Notes: generated by a model not told the origin, from the letters alone. 64,000 bases of DNA from Verrucomicrobiota bacterium (GCA_003218375.1 QHNH01000015.1:57106-121105), one strand, 5' to 3'. Counted from the first letter of the stretch, positions 41,951 through 49,951 are shown. Numbers and translations are program-made.

Positions 41951-42682
41951 ATGCGGCGTTCCCTCCTTTTTATCGCTGCCGTCGTTTTTTTCGCGCGCGT
42001 CCTTCCGGCGCAATCGCCCGAAAAGAACCCGATCGATCAGCTCATTCCCTGGCTGCTTCGGGAGAATGGCGATCTGCGCGAAATACCTTTCAGCAAGGTG
42101 ATCGCGGACACCACGGGCAAGCGCGTGCTGGCGATCGATCCGAAGAATGGGGCCGACCAGCGCGTAGTTAAGTGCATCAGCGAGGTGCTGGATGAAGTGA
42201 TGAAGCGCATGAACGCCCCTGAGAGTCCCGTCCAGAACCTGGCCCGGATCAACGAAGCCAGCAGTCACTTCGAAGATTTGTTGCGCGAATTGCTCAACCG
42301 CGCGCCCGGTCTCCGTTGTGATTTTCCGCGCACTTCCGAAGACCGCGTCCAACGCTCGGGCTATCCCGATCTGCGGGTCTGGGACACCGCGACGAACCGC
42401 ATCTTCTATCTCGACCCGAAACTCTACGCCGCGGGCAGTCGCGACAGCAGCTTCCGCACGTTTTATTTCGAGCCGAAAATCACAACCAACAAGGTGCGCG
42501 ACGACGCTGTGCACCTACTCGTCGGTTTCGAGCACGAACCGAAAAGCGCCGGGCGCTGGACTTTCACCCGCTGGGACCTGGTGGACCTCGCCCATTTCAA
42601 AGTGCGCCTGAAAGCCGAATTCCAAGGCAGCAACCACGACATCTATCGGCCGGAAGCGATCATCGCGACAAGCGCGAAATAA
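41951..42682 (+). CDS. secreted hypothetical protein with PD-(D/E)XK-like arrangement
   Basis: From ATG 41951 the 243-residue protein has a signal peptide (MRRSLLFIAAVVFFARVLPA). The mature part includes a helical N-terminal half (RVVKCISEVLDEVMKRMNAP) and a core GYPDLRVWD, IFYLDPKLYAAG, RTFYFEPKITTNKVRDDAVH, LLVGFEHEP. The PD...D-P-K spacing resembles a PD-(D/E)XK nuclease fold, but a secreted location would be odd and the assignment is weak. It is the only plus-strand gene inside the protease island. Its last 99 bases recur at 44993-45091. Confidence 0.65.
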   Translation: MRRSLLFIAAVVFFARVLPAQSPEKNPIDQLIPWLLRENGDLREIPFSKVIADTTGKRVLAIDPKNGADQRVVKCISEVLDEVMKRMNAPESPVQNLARINEASSHFEDLLRELLNRAPGLRCDFPRTSEDRVQRSGYPDLRVWDTATNRIFYLDPKLYAAGSRDSSFRTFYFEPKITTNKVRDDAVHLLVGFEHEPKSAGRWTFTRWDLVDLAHFKVRLKAEFQGSNHDIYRPEAIIATSAK

Positions 42683-42687
42683 GGAAT

Positions 42688-42921
42688 CTACGATCCTCTA
42701 ACTCTAGGCCGCACATCCGGCACGGGGACAAAACGCTCCTTTGATAGACTCCACTCTGGCAAGGTCTCGACTAACTTCGTCACGACTTCCTGAGGCGCTT
42801 CTACCAGGAGCATTCGAGAAGAATCGTCCACTACCTTCAGGTCTGGCAAAGTTCGAATTCGTTCGAGGTCGTCGACCGGGCTGTCGCCGTTTCCCTCGAA
42901 CCGTAGAATGAAGCGCTCCAC
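42688..42921 (-). CDS. small protein resembling a free I9 propeptide/inhibitor, next to subtilase
   Basis: The 77-residue product (MERFILRFEGNGDSPVDDLE, KVVDDSSRMLLVEAPQEVVT, KLVETLPEWSLSKERFVPVP) has the strand-helix-strand-strand-helix-strand order and length of peptidase inhibitor I9 domains, ending in a PVPDVRP tail that could enter a protease cleft. It starts 29 bases after the subtilase stop on the same strand. Role as inhibitor or folding chaperone is inferred from size, pattern and position only. Confidence 0.6.
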   Translation of the reverse strand: MERFILRFEGNGDSPVDDLERIRTLPDLKVVDDSSRMLLVEAPQEVVTKLVETLPEWSLSKERFVPVPDVRPRVRGS

Positions 42922-42950
42922 ACTTCAGTGTAACGCCTCGGGTCTTATAT

Positions 42951-44453
42951 TCAAACCTTGATCAACCCCTGACCTTCGAAGGTCGGTGCGAATCCGAGCG
43001 ACATCGCCGCCTTCAGGACCTCGTGCGCCATCCTATCCGAGCGAGTTTGATCACGCGCCGTCGCGAGGACGGCCGGTTGCGCGGCCAATAGCTTCGCCGC
43101 CGCGCCCGTCACAGCTGGACAGGCCATCGAGATGCCGTCCATGACGGCATACTTGCCTCCCGGAAAAGTCGAAATGATTCCGACACCCGGTCCAGTAACG
43201 CTGGTTTCGGGTCCTACGTTGGAGAATTCCGCGATAAAATTGGCCTTATCCTTGCCAAATGGAGAGGCCACATCTCCGAACTCGGTGACGCCGGCGGGAA
43301 ATGTTCCTTTGCGTCCCAAGGCGGACACTGCCAACGCCAATGAGTCTGAGGCTGGAAAGCTGACCGGCTGGCGACTGTCATTTCCCGAAGCTACGATTAC
43401 GAGCGTGCCTTTGGCCCGCGCGCCGGCGATTGCCGAATGAATCGCTTCGTCCTTGTCGCCTCCGCCCAGACTCATGTTTATCAAATCGCACCCATCGACC
43501 ACTGCGTGATCGATTGCCTTCGCGATCGAGAAATTGGACGCTCCGCCCGTTCCTTTGCCGAAGACCCGGTAGCTGCGGAGTACCACCCCCGGCGCGAGTC
43601 CCCTCACACCCGAAGGCGAGGTGCCGTGGGCCGCGATGATCCCTGCGACATGAGTGCCATGACCTTCGCCGTTGTCGGCAAAGTCACTGCCATTTTCACC
43701 GACGACGGTGTTTTCTCCACCGCTCACGTTGAGATCACCGTGCGGCCCAATACCCGTGTCAACGACGCCTACGGTTATTCCCTGGCCCGCGTTAAGCGGA
43801 GAAGCGCCATAAAAGTGCCGAAGGCAATCAGTAAATCCCAGATCAATGGGAAGAAGCTCGATGGTCCCGCCGGTCTTTAGCATCACGTTTCGCTGGAGCG
43901 CATTCCAGAACCCGCTCTCGCAATAGACATAAAGCCGTTCCACCTTCTTAGTCGCCCCGCCCAGGGACAAGGCAGCGATTCCCTTGCTATTGCTCGTGGC
44001 GCTGGCGCCCAGGCGGTTTGCAAAATCGGTGAACGCCACCACTTTCGCGCCGGCCACTGGCTTCCCATCCCCTTTCGAGACAATCGTCAACGCGATCTTA
44101 AGATCCGCCGCCGCGGCTTTCGGCGCCGCCGCCGGCATCGGACGCGGAGCGCGCGCGGGATAATAATAAGCCACGGGGACAATTCGCAACCCGGGCTGCT
44201 CGACCTGGAGACTGGAGACAGCTTCGGGCGACATCTCAACGAGTTTCGCGCCGTTCTCGTGGATGGAATCGAGAACTTTGAGTTTGGTCTTGATGCCCGC
44301 GGAAAGCGCTTTGCGGGCCTGGGGGACGGCGGCGCGCACGTGCTCCAGGGACATGAGGAAAGAGTGCACGAACGGGGTGGATGGAAGCACCTCTCCGCTG
44401 GAGAGTCCTCGAGGCGGCAAGAGAATGAACTGCTGTGGTTTGTTCGAAGGCAT
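42951..44453 (-). CDS. S8 family subtilisin-like peptidase
   Basis: From ATG 44453 the protein is 500 residues. Order: N-terminal prodomain-like region (about 1-95, GAKLVEMSPEAVSSLQVEQP), Ala/Pro linker, a CnaB/carboxypeptidase-regulatory-like beta domain (GDGKPVAGAKVVAFTDFANR), then the S8 domain. The triad is in ITVGVVDTGIGPHGDL (Asp), GEGHGTHVAGIIAAHG (His) and MDGISMACPAVTGAAAKL (Ser; GISMA replaces the usual GTSMA). Oxyanion Asn is in IVASGNDSR. No signal peptide is evident. It follows the two-TM gene by 19 bases and precedes the I9-like gene. Confidence 0.93.
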   Translation of the reverse strand: MPSNKPQQFILLPPRGLSSGEVLPSTPFVHSFLMSLEHVRAAVPQARKALSAGIKTKLKVLDSIHENGAKLVEMSPEAVSSLQVEQPGLRIVPVAYYYPARAPRPMPAAAPKAAAADLKIALTIVSKGDGKPVAGAKVVAFTDFANRLGASATSNSKGIAALSLGGATKKVERLYVYCESGFWNALQRNVMLKTGGTIELLPIDLGFTDCLRHFYGASPLNAGQGITVGVVDTGIGPHGDLNVSGGENTVVGENGSDFADNGEGHGTHVAGIIAAHGTSPSGVRGLAPGVVLRSYRVFGKGTGGASNFSIAKAIDHAVVDGCDLINMSLGGGDKDEAIHSAIAGARAKGTLVIVASGNDSRQPVSFPASDSLALAVSALGRKGTFPAGVTEFGDVASPFGKDKANFIAEFSNVGPETSVTGPGVGIISTFPGGKYAVMDGISMACPAVTGAAAKLLAAQPAVLATARDQTRSDRMAHEVLKAAMSLGFAPTFEGQGLIKV

Positions 44454-44472
44454 ATCGTTTTGTTTGCTTGAG

Positions 44473-44790
44473 TTAGTTTCTTGCGGGTGAAGGAGCGAGA
44501 AGGCCAGCGAGCGCGCCCACCGCGGCGGAGCCGAGAGCGACGAGGACATCGGGGATGGTTCTAGGCGTTGACCCGGGACTAAGAGTAATGACGATCGCCC
44601 CCAGGAGGGCAATAATGACGGTGGCGGAGAGTGCCGAGACCACGATCCGATAGATCAAGACGTCGGTCTGAAGCGGAGCGGCGATGGTAGCGAGGGTCCC
44701 CTTCGGGTCGCTTTTCAATTTTGCCTCCAAGTCCGGATCGGTTTCCAATCTTGCGGCCAATTCTGGCAGGGAACTTATTTTGTAACTCAT
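44473..44790 (-). CDS. two-TM small protein with leader-peptide-like N-terminus
   Basis: From ATG 44790 the product is 105 residues. The N-terminal 35 residues (ISSLPELAARLETDPDLEAK, LKSDPKGTLATIA) resemble NHLP/Nif11-type leader segments, which carry DPxLxxxLxxDP patterns. Two membrane segments follow (VVSALSATVIIALLGAIVITL and VLVALGSAAVGALAGLLA). It sits immediately upstream of the S8 peptidase on the same transcript. It might be a substrate, membrane partner or holin-like protein; none can be chosen from sequence. Confidence 0.65.
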   Translation of the reverse strand: MSYKISSLPELAARLETDPDLEAKLKSDPKGTLATIAAPLQTDVLIYRIVVSALSATVIIALLGAIVITLSPGSTPRTIPDVLVALGSAAVGALAGLLAPSPARN

Positions 44791-44992
44791 AATCGGTTTG
44801 CTTTCGCTGGGTTCAGGTTTCGCTCTTGTTACTACGGAAAGGCCACCTTGAAGTTCCCGCCCTCTTTCGCGTGGCTCCTCATCCGCCGCTGCAAATACCT
44901 CCGCCGGTCCGTGGCCAGCGCCCCAGCCACGCAATGAATTCACATTGCTGAAGGCCACGCGGAAGCGCCGATTGAGAGGAAGAGGAGAATCT

Positions 44993-45091
44993 GACCTAGC
45001 CCATTTCAAAGTCCGCCTGAAAGCCGAATTCCGAGGCAGTAATCGCGACATTTACCGGCCGGACGCGACTATCGCGACCAGTGTGAAGTAA
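44993..45091 (+). pseudogene. duplicated 3' end of the 41951 gene
   Basis: These 99 bases align to 42584-42682 and still read LAHFKVRLKAEFRGSNRDIY then RPDATIATSVK and a TAA stop. About 15 of 99 positions differ, mostly at third codon positions, so it is a remnant of a diverged paralogue. Homology stops sharply on the 5' side. It sits in the 349-base gap 44791-45139, which has no other gene. Confidence 0.8.
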
Positions 45092-45139
45092 ATATCACTA
45101 AGCACCGAGTGCCGGAACTACTGTGATGCGTTCCGGGGA

Positions 45140-46129
45140 TTAAAACAAAACGCCGACCCAGGCATTGATTGAATCAACATCGGAGAAATCGGGTGTGGTT
45201 TTTCCCCTCTTAAAGGTTAGCCCCACGGAAAAGTGGTGGTCCTTATCCAAAAACAAGGTGGGCGAAACTTCGTAATAATGGTGGACCGCGCTATCGCCGA
45301 GCAAGTCATCACGCATGGAGTAATCGGCCGAAATCACAAATTGTTTTCCGATCCAAACATCGGCGTGGAACTTTAAAACGAGGCGAAAGAATTCACTCTT
45401 ACTCGGATCGAGGGCATTATTGTCATTCTCGAGGATGTGCCCTCCCTCAACGCCAACAAAAGGACGCCAACGGAAAGTGACTCTATCAATCGTTTTTTCG
45501 ACCCCGATGGCCAACGCTGGAATCGTCGGAGTATAGTACAAGTCGCCTCCGATCGTTGCGGTTTCTTGGTGCCGATCGGTTTCGTAGACCAGCGATATGG
45601 CAACCTTGTGCTGAGAAATAAAAGCTTCGAAATTTGGCTGCAAGTAGAGACTAACCGGAAGCCGCCCGCTGAGAGAATCTTGCTCGGCTTTTGCTTGGGT
45701 AGAAGTGTGCGCCTCAAACGTGGGCTGAATTTTCCAGTTAAACTCCCAGTTCTGAGTTGATGTGCCGCTGTGAAGAAAGGGGAAACCCTTTGGATTGAGG
45801 CCAAGGGCAAGGTCCAACTCGTAGAACGCGGACTCCCCTTTGGATTTGGTCCAACTAAACTTGGCCGGTTCCGTCGCATCGTCGGCCGTTAGAAAGCTTT
45901 TCCGGAGAAGAAAGTAATCGCCAAGATTATTCAACAACGATGACTCTTGGGGAGGATTGCTTGCGACGTTTGCTACGGTGATATCGCTATCGACCGACCC
46001 CGGAAGGCGATTTCCGTTTGCGTCGACTATCGTCGAGTCGGTGGAGTTGTAGGAGTCACTTACAGAGTTTGGCGCCGTGAGATGAAGGCTCACGAAGATG
46101 ATCGCGACTAAGGCGCAGATTTTGTGCAT
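45140..46129 (-). CDS. secreted beta-barrel-like outer-membrane protein
   Basis: The 329-residue protein has a signal peptide (HKICALVAIIFVSLHLTAPN). The mature part alternates amphipathic strands rich in Tyr, Trp and Phe (FYELDLALGLNPKGFPF, NWEFNWKIQPTFEAHTS, LPVSLYLQPNFEAF, VTFRWRPFVGVEGGHI, FVISADYSMRDDLLGD, HHFSVGLTFKRG) and ends INAWVGVLF. A terminal Phe with spaced hydrophobics is the outer-membrane insertion signal. Composition is AT-richer than the core genes. It starts 14 bases after the ACP-like gene. Confidence 0.7.
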   Translation of the reverse strand: MHKICALVAIIFVSLHLTAPNSVSDSYNSTDSTIVDANGNRLPGSVDSDITVANVASNPPQESSLLNNLGDYFLLRKSFLTADDATEPAKFSWTKSKGESAFYELDLALGLNPKGFPFLHSGTSTQNWEFNWKIQPTFEAHTSTQAKAEQDSLSGRLPVSLYLQPNFEAFISQHKVAISLVYETDRHQETATIGGDLYYTPTIPALAIGVEKTIDRVTFRWRPFVGVEGGHILENDNNALDPSKSEFFRLVLKFHADVWIGKQFVISADYSMRDDLLGDSAVHHYYEVSPTLFLDKDHHFSVGLTFKRGKTTPDFSDVDSINAWVGVLF

Positions 46130-46143
46130 GATTGGTTTAGGAA

Positions 46144-46410
46144 TTAACTTTTAACTTTTTTCCAGATGAGCTCGATAAGCTCGCCGAGCGTGGTCTTTTC
46201 TCCGACACCGTCGTCGTCTCCGATTGTTTCTCTCCCGCCGTGGGCTCGGACATAATTGTTACTGCGCTCCACCATGCCTTCGATCGCAACGGCATCCATG
46301 CCAGCCCCGCCGTGTCCCAAAACGGTAGAGTCGGGCGCCTGACTTACATCATTGTGAGTGATGAAACGAATGCGTTGGTAAACAAACTGTCGCACTTCTT
46401 CTTCGGTCAT
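46144..46410 (-). CDS. acyl-carrier-protein-like small protein lacking the carrier serine
   Basis: The 88-residue product has ACP length and layout: helix TEEEVRQFVYQRIRFI, loop with DSTVLGHGGAGMDAVAIEGM, then VERSNNYVRAHGG and a final helix KTTLGELIELIWKKVKS that matches the ACP helix IV region. At the GxDS site it reads GMDA, so the phosphopantetheine-bearing Ser is Ala. If the fold call is right it cannot be a normal carrier. First gene of the minus-strand protease island. Fold assignment is tentative. Confidence 0.5.
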   Translation of the reverse strand: MTEEEVRQFVYQRIRFITHNDVSQAPDSTVLGHGGAGMDAVAIEGMVERSNNYVRAHGGRETIGDDDGVGEKTTLGELIELIWKKVKS

Positions 46411-46675
46411 ACTGTTGGTTCTCCGGTTGTTTGATGTCGCGCTCGATGTCGTAATTTCAGATTCTGAGGCGGATGTAAAAGTAGGTCATCACTCACTACG
46501 AAAACCTTCCGACCAAGTTCTGGAAAAATGCGCGGACGTGATACAAGTGAATCGGGTTCGCAGGGCGAACCCGTCAACTGACATCTCCGCGCTCGTTTCA
46601 GCGATAATTCCGACCGGATCGGCACTTTGCGAAAGTTCGTCAGCCATTTGTCGCCCGTCCTGAATTCACATTGCC
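46411..46675. other. intergenic region upstream of ribBA, with hairpin
   Basis: 265 bases without a convincing gene separate the divergent ACP-like gene and ribBA. It holds an exact hairpin CGGGTTCG/CGAACCCG (46553-46573). I looked for the conserved FMN-riboswitch words upstream of ribBA and did not see them. Two short frames here have poor codon use. Confidence 0.5.
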
Positions 46676-47923
46676 GTGCAACGCGCTCGACGTAATGGTA
46701 TCAGCGTGATTGCCGAAGCGCCGCCAGCTCTAGAATTCGATGCCATCGACGATGTCGTGAAGGACATCGCGGCCGGCAAGCTCGTGATCGTGACGGATGA
46801 TGCGGACCGGGAGAATGAAGGGGATCTCGTCCTGGCGGCGGAGAAGGCGACGCCGAAGGCGGTCAACTTTATGGCGATGCATGGGCGCGGGCTGATCTGT
46901 GTGCCGATCGCGAATGAGCGGGCGGAGCAGCTCGGGCTTCAGCGGATGGTGGCGCAAAACCGCGAGATGTATCGGACCGATTTTACGGTGTCGGTGGACG
47001 CGGCGCGCGGCGTGACCACGGGCATTAGCGCGCACGACCGGGCCGCGACGATCAAGACGATCGCGGATCCGAAATCGACGCCGGATGATTTGGTGCAGCC
47101 GGGTCACGTCTTTCCATTGCGGGCGAAGGATGGCGGAGTCTTGCGCCGGGCGGGGCACACGGAAGCGGCGGTCGATCTCGCGCGAATGGCGGGATTGCAG
47201 CCGGCCGGAGTGCTTTGCGAAATCCTGCACGATGACGGAACGATGGCGCGGCTCCCGGAGTTGATGGAGTTCCGCAAGAAACACGGGCTGCGCATCTGCA
47301 CGATCCAGAGCCTGATCGCGCATCGCCGGCTTACCGAAAAACTGGTGGAAGCCGAGCAGGTGGTGAAGTTGCCCACGGAATATGGCGACTTCGATTTGCA
47401 TCTCTACCGTTCGAAGCTGGACGGCGCGCATCATTTGGCGCTGGTGAAAGGCAAGATCTCGAAGACGCGCCCGACGCTGGTGCGGGTCCACAGCGAATGT
47501 CTGACCGGCGACGTGTTCGGGTCGCGCCGGTGCGATTGTGGAAACCAACTACATGCGGCGCTGCGGCAGATCGCCGACGAAGGCAACGGCGTCCTGGTTT
47601 ACATGCGCCAGGAAGGCCGCGGCATCGGGTTGGCGGCCAAGATTCACGCCTACAAGTTGCAGGAGGAAGGTCTGGACACGGTCGAAGCCAATGCCCGGCT
47701 CGGGTTCGCCACCGACTTGCGCGATTACGGGCTCGGCGCGCAGATTTTGTTCGACCTCGGGGTGCGCAAGTTTCGTTTCTTGACGAATAATCCGAAGAAG
47801 GTGGTCGGCCTCGAAGGTTACGGGATTCAGATGGTGGAACAGGTGCCGATCCGCAGCGCGGCGAACCCGCACAACGCGCGCTACCTCGAGACGAAGCGAA
47901 CCAAAATGGGGCACACGTTGTGA
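46676..47923 (+). CDS. ribBA: bifunctional DHBP synthase / GTP cyclohydrolase II
   Basis: The 415-residue protein fuses two riboflavin enzymes. RibB part (about 20-215): IVTDDADRENEGDLVLAAEK, DFTVSVDAARGVTTGISAHD, GGVLRRAGHTEAAVDLARM. RibA part (about 220-410): VRVHSECLTGDVFGSRRCDC with the zinc cysteines, VYMRQEGRGIGLAAKIHAYK and FRFLTNNPKKVVGLEGYG. It supplies both precursors of lumazine. The start may be GTG 46676 or GTG 46706, just before VIAEAPPALEF; both are in frame. ribH and nusB follow. Confidence 0.95.
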   Translation: MQRARRNGISVIAEAPPALEFDAIDDVVKDIAAGKLVIVTDDADRENEGDLVLAAEKATPKAVNFMAMHGRGLICVPIANERAEQLGLQRMVAQNREMYRTDFTVSVDAARGVTTGISAHDRAATIKTIADPKSTPDDLVQPGHVFPLRAKDGGVLRRAGHTEAAVDLARMAGLQPAGVLCEILHDDGTMARLPELMEFRKKHGLRICTIQSLIAHRRLTEKLVEAEQVVKLPTEYGDFDLHLYRSKLDGAHHLALVKGKISKTRPTLVRVHSECLTGDVFGSRRCDCGNQLHAALRQIADEGNGVLVYMRQEGRGIGLAAKIHAYKLQEEGLDTVEANARLGFATDLRDYGLGAQILFDLGVRKFRFLTNNPKKVVGLEGYGIQMVEQVPIRSAANPHNARYLETKRTKMGHTL

Positions 47924-47939
47924 GCCCGCGTCCAGTCTA

Positions 47940-48416
47940 ATGTCGAAACTCGCTCCGTCACGGCCGCGCTCGTCAGGCCGCAAACAGCATTTCGCGATCG
48001 TCGCGAGCTTGTTCAACCGGCTCTATGTGCAGGGCCTCGTCGACCACGCCGTGGCGGAGCTGCGCGCGCTTTCACCGGCGGCCGATATTTCGATTCATCA
48101 GGTGCCGGGCGCGTTTGAAATCCCGGTCGTGGTGCGTGAGATCGCGTTGAAGAAAAATGCGCAGGCGATCCTCGCGCTCGGCGTGATTCTCCAGGGAAAA
48201 ACGAGTCACGCCCAGAATCTGGCGCGTTCCGTGACCGACGCACTTCAGCAAATCGCGATCGAGCACGGCGTGCCGGTAATCAACGCGGTTCTGAGTCTCG
48301 AGACGGAACAACAGGCGCGCGAACGTTGCCTCGAAAAGGAGATAAATCGCGGCACGGAAGCGGCGCGCGCCGCGGTGACCGTCGGCGAAGTCCTGGACGA
48401 TTTGCGCGGGAAGTAA
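47940..48416 (+). CDS. ribH: 6,7-dimethyl-8-ribityllumazine synthase
   Basis: The 158-residue size fits RibH. Motifs: FAIVASLFNRLYVQGLVDHA at the N-terminus, HQVPGAFEIPVVVREIALKK (substrate loop), LALGVILQGKTSHAQNLARS and VPVINAVLSLETEQQARERC. The usual VIRGxTxHF loop is VILQGKTSHAQ, a mild variation that keeps the Thr-x-His active-site pair. It condenses the two products of RibBA. It is 16 bases after ribBA and 2 bases before nusB, a common gene order. Confidence 0.93.
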   Translation: MSKLAPSRPRSSGRKQHFAIVASLFNRLYVQGLVDHAVAELRALSPAADISIHQVPGAFEIPVVVREIALKKNAQAILALGVILQGKTSHAQNLARSVTDALQQIAIEHGVPVINAVLSLETEQQARERCLEKEINRGTEAARAAVTVGEVLDDLRGK

Positions 48417-48418
48417 GT

Positions 48419-48874
48419 ATGGGTAAACGGCGAGCAGCGCGGCAGGCAGCCGTGCAATTTCATTTTTGGCGCGACCTCCATGGCGACGGCGCGCCGGAGC
48501 GGATGGAAGAGTTCTGGGAATTTTGTCCGGCGGTTCCGCGCGTCCGCCAGTTCGCCCAGCCGCTCATCGATGGAATGATCGCGCACCTGCCGGAGATCGA
48601 CGACCGCATCCGTAAATACTGCGAGAACTACGATTTTCGCCGCATTTCCGCCGTGGACCGAAATGTCCTGCGGCTGGCGATCTACGAAATGCTTTATCGC
48701 GACGACATTCCGCCCGTCGTTTCCATCAACGAAGCGATCGAGCTGGCGAAAACTTTTGGCGGACCGGATTCAGGCCGCTTTGTGAATGGAATCCTCGACC
48801 GCGTGAAGGATGACCTGACCCGACCTTTGCGGGAAGCGGCGCCGCCGACTCCAGACGAGAATAGACAGGATTAA
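48419..48874 (+). CDS. nusB: transcription antitermination factor NusB
   Basis: From ATG 48419 the product is 151 residues, all helical. It has GKRRAARQAAVQFHFWRDLH, then the family core FRRISAVDRNVLRLAIYEML and IPPVVSINEAIELAKTFGGP followed by SGRFVNGILDRV. NusB with NusE binds boxA in rRNA leaders. It follows ribH by 2 bases, as in many bacteria. Its last codons and stop (CAG GAT TAA) are part of the CAGGATTAACAGG repeat that fills the gap to ftsY. Confidence 0.93.
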   Translation: MGKRRAARQAAVQFHFWRDLHGDGAPERMEEFWEFCPAVPRVRQFAQPLIDGMIAHLPEIDDRIRKYCENYDFRRISAVDRNVLRLAIYEMLYRDDIPPVVSINEAIELAKTFGGPDSGRFVNGILDRVKDDLTRPLREAAPPTPDENRQD

Positions 48875-48948
48875 CAGGATTTACGGGATTGGGGAAAAGA
48901 ACTTCAGCCACCATCCCTTCCCATTCTTCAATCCTGCAAATCCGGTCT
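48865..48948. repeat. CAGGATTAACAGGATTTACGGG inverted repeat after nusB
   Basis: ACAGGATTAACAGGATTTAC words (48865-48884) are mirrored by AATCCTGCAAATCCGG (48930-48945). The TAA in the first word is the nusB stop. The element occupies the whole nusB-ftsY gap and could act as a terminator. Confidence 0.7.
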
Positions 48949-48962
48949 GCTTTTCCCGACTA

Positions 48963-49811
48963 ATGAATTTCCTTAAATCGCTTGTCCAAAAATTCACGGG
49001 GCGGCCGGTCGACTGGGATGAACTGGAGGAGATGCTGATCCGGGCCGATCTCGGTGTGCCGATGACGCTGCGCATCCTCGAAGCGCTGCAGGCGCGCGCG
49101 CAAAGCAGCACGATCACCGCGAACGACATCACCGAAGTCGCGGGCGACGAGATCGGGCGCATCTTGCCGATGGCGCCGTTGCCGATCACGCCGCACCCGG
49201 CGCGACCGAAGGTCCTGCTGATCGTCGGCGTCAATGGCACCGGCAAGACCACGTCGACCGCGAAGCTGGCGCATTATTTCAAACGCAATCGCCACAGCGT
49301 CATGCTGGCCGCCGCAGATACCTTTCGTGCCGCAGCGATCGAACAGCTGGGTGTCTGGGCGGAGCGGATCGGCGTGGAAATGATTCGCGGCCAATACAAC
49401 GCCGATCCGGCGGCGCTCTGCTACGAAGCCTACGACGCGGCCGATCGCAAGAATATCGAGTTCCTCATTTGCGATACGGCCGGCCGGTTGCACACGAAAA
49501 GTAATTTGATGGCGGAACTGAGCAAGGTGAAACGCAGCCTGGCGAAACAAAATGAAAAAGCGCCGGACGAAACCTTGCTCGTGGTGGACGCGACCACCGG
49601 CAGCAACGCGCTTTCCCAGGCGCGCGAATTCCATCAGGCGATCGGGCTCACCGGATTGATCGTGACCAAGCTCGACGGCAGCGGCAAAGGCGGGATCGTG
49701 ATCGCGATCCAGGACGAGCTCGGCTTGCCGACGCGATTCGTTGGGACCGGCGAGAAGCTCGAAGACATTGCGCCCTTCGACGGCCGCGAGTTTATCGCGA
49801 ATATGATTTGA
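48963..49811 (+). CDS. ftsY: signal recognition particle receptor FtsY
   Basis: The 282-residue protein is the NG core without the acidic A domain of E. coli FtsY. The N domain runs NFLKSLVQKFTGRPVDWDEL and EEMLIRADLGVPMTLRILEA. G motifs are GVNGTGKTTSTAKLAHYFKR, LAAADTFRAAAIEQLGVWAE, FLICDTAGRLHTKSNLMAEL, and IVTKLDGSGKGGIVIAIQDE. With the SRP it targets membrane proteins to the translocon. Short FtsY forms are common outside enterics. It is followed by a composite CTGTAGCC repeat. Confidence 0.95.
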   Translation: MNFLKSLVQKFTGRPVDWDELEEMLIRADLGVPMTLRILEALQARAQSSTITANDITEVAGDEIGRILPMAPLPITPHPARPKVLLIVGVNGTGKTTSTAKLAHYFKRNRHSVMLAAADTFRAAAIEQLGVWAERIGVEMIRGQYNADPAALCYEAYDAADRKNIEFLICDTAGRLHTKSNLMAELSKVKRSLAKQNEKAPDETLLVVDATTGSNALSQAREFHQAIGLTGLIVTKLDGSGKGGIVIAIQDELGLPTRFVGTGEKLEDIAPFDGREFIANMI

Positions 49812-49816
49812 TTTTT

Positions 49817-49901
49817 CTGTAGCCGCTTCCCTGTGGGAAGCGTGGCGGTAAACGATGGATGCAGGGCCGCTCTCGAGCCGCCCACAGGGCGGCTGCTACA
49901 G
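49817..49901. repeat. composite palindromic repeat, CTGTAGCCG family
   Basis: Outer arms CTGTAGCCGC (49817-49826) and GCTACAG (49895-49901). Inner hairpins are CGCTTCCC/GGGAAGCG (49824-49842) and GCCGCCC/GGGCGGC (49877-49893). Same architecture as 3081-3156. Lies six bases after the ftsY stop. Confidence 0.85.
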
Positions 49902-49951
49902 AAGAACGCCTCCGCATGACAGCGCCGCTGTTGTAGCACAGACTGGAACCC

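Noticed and set aside
46411..46675. FMN riboswitch upstream of ribBA
   Set aside because: The conserved riboswitch words were not found; only one simple hairpin is present.
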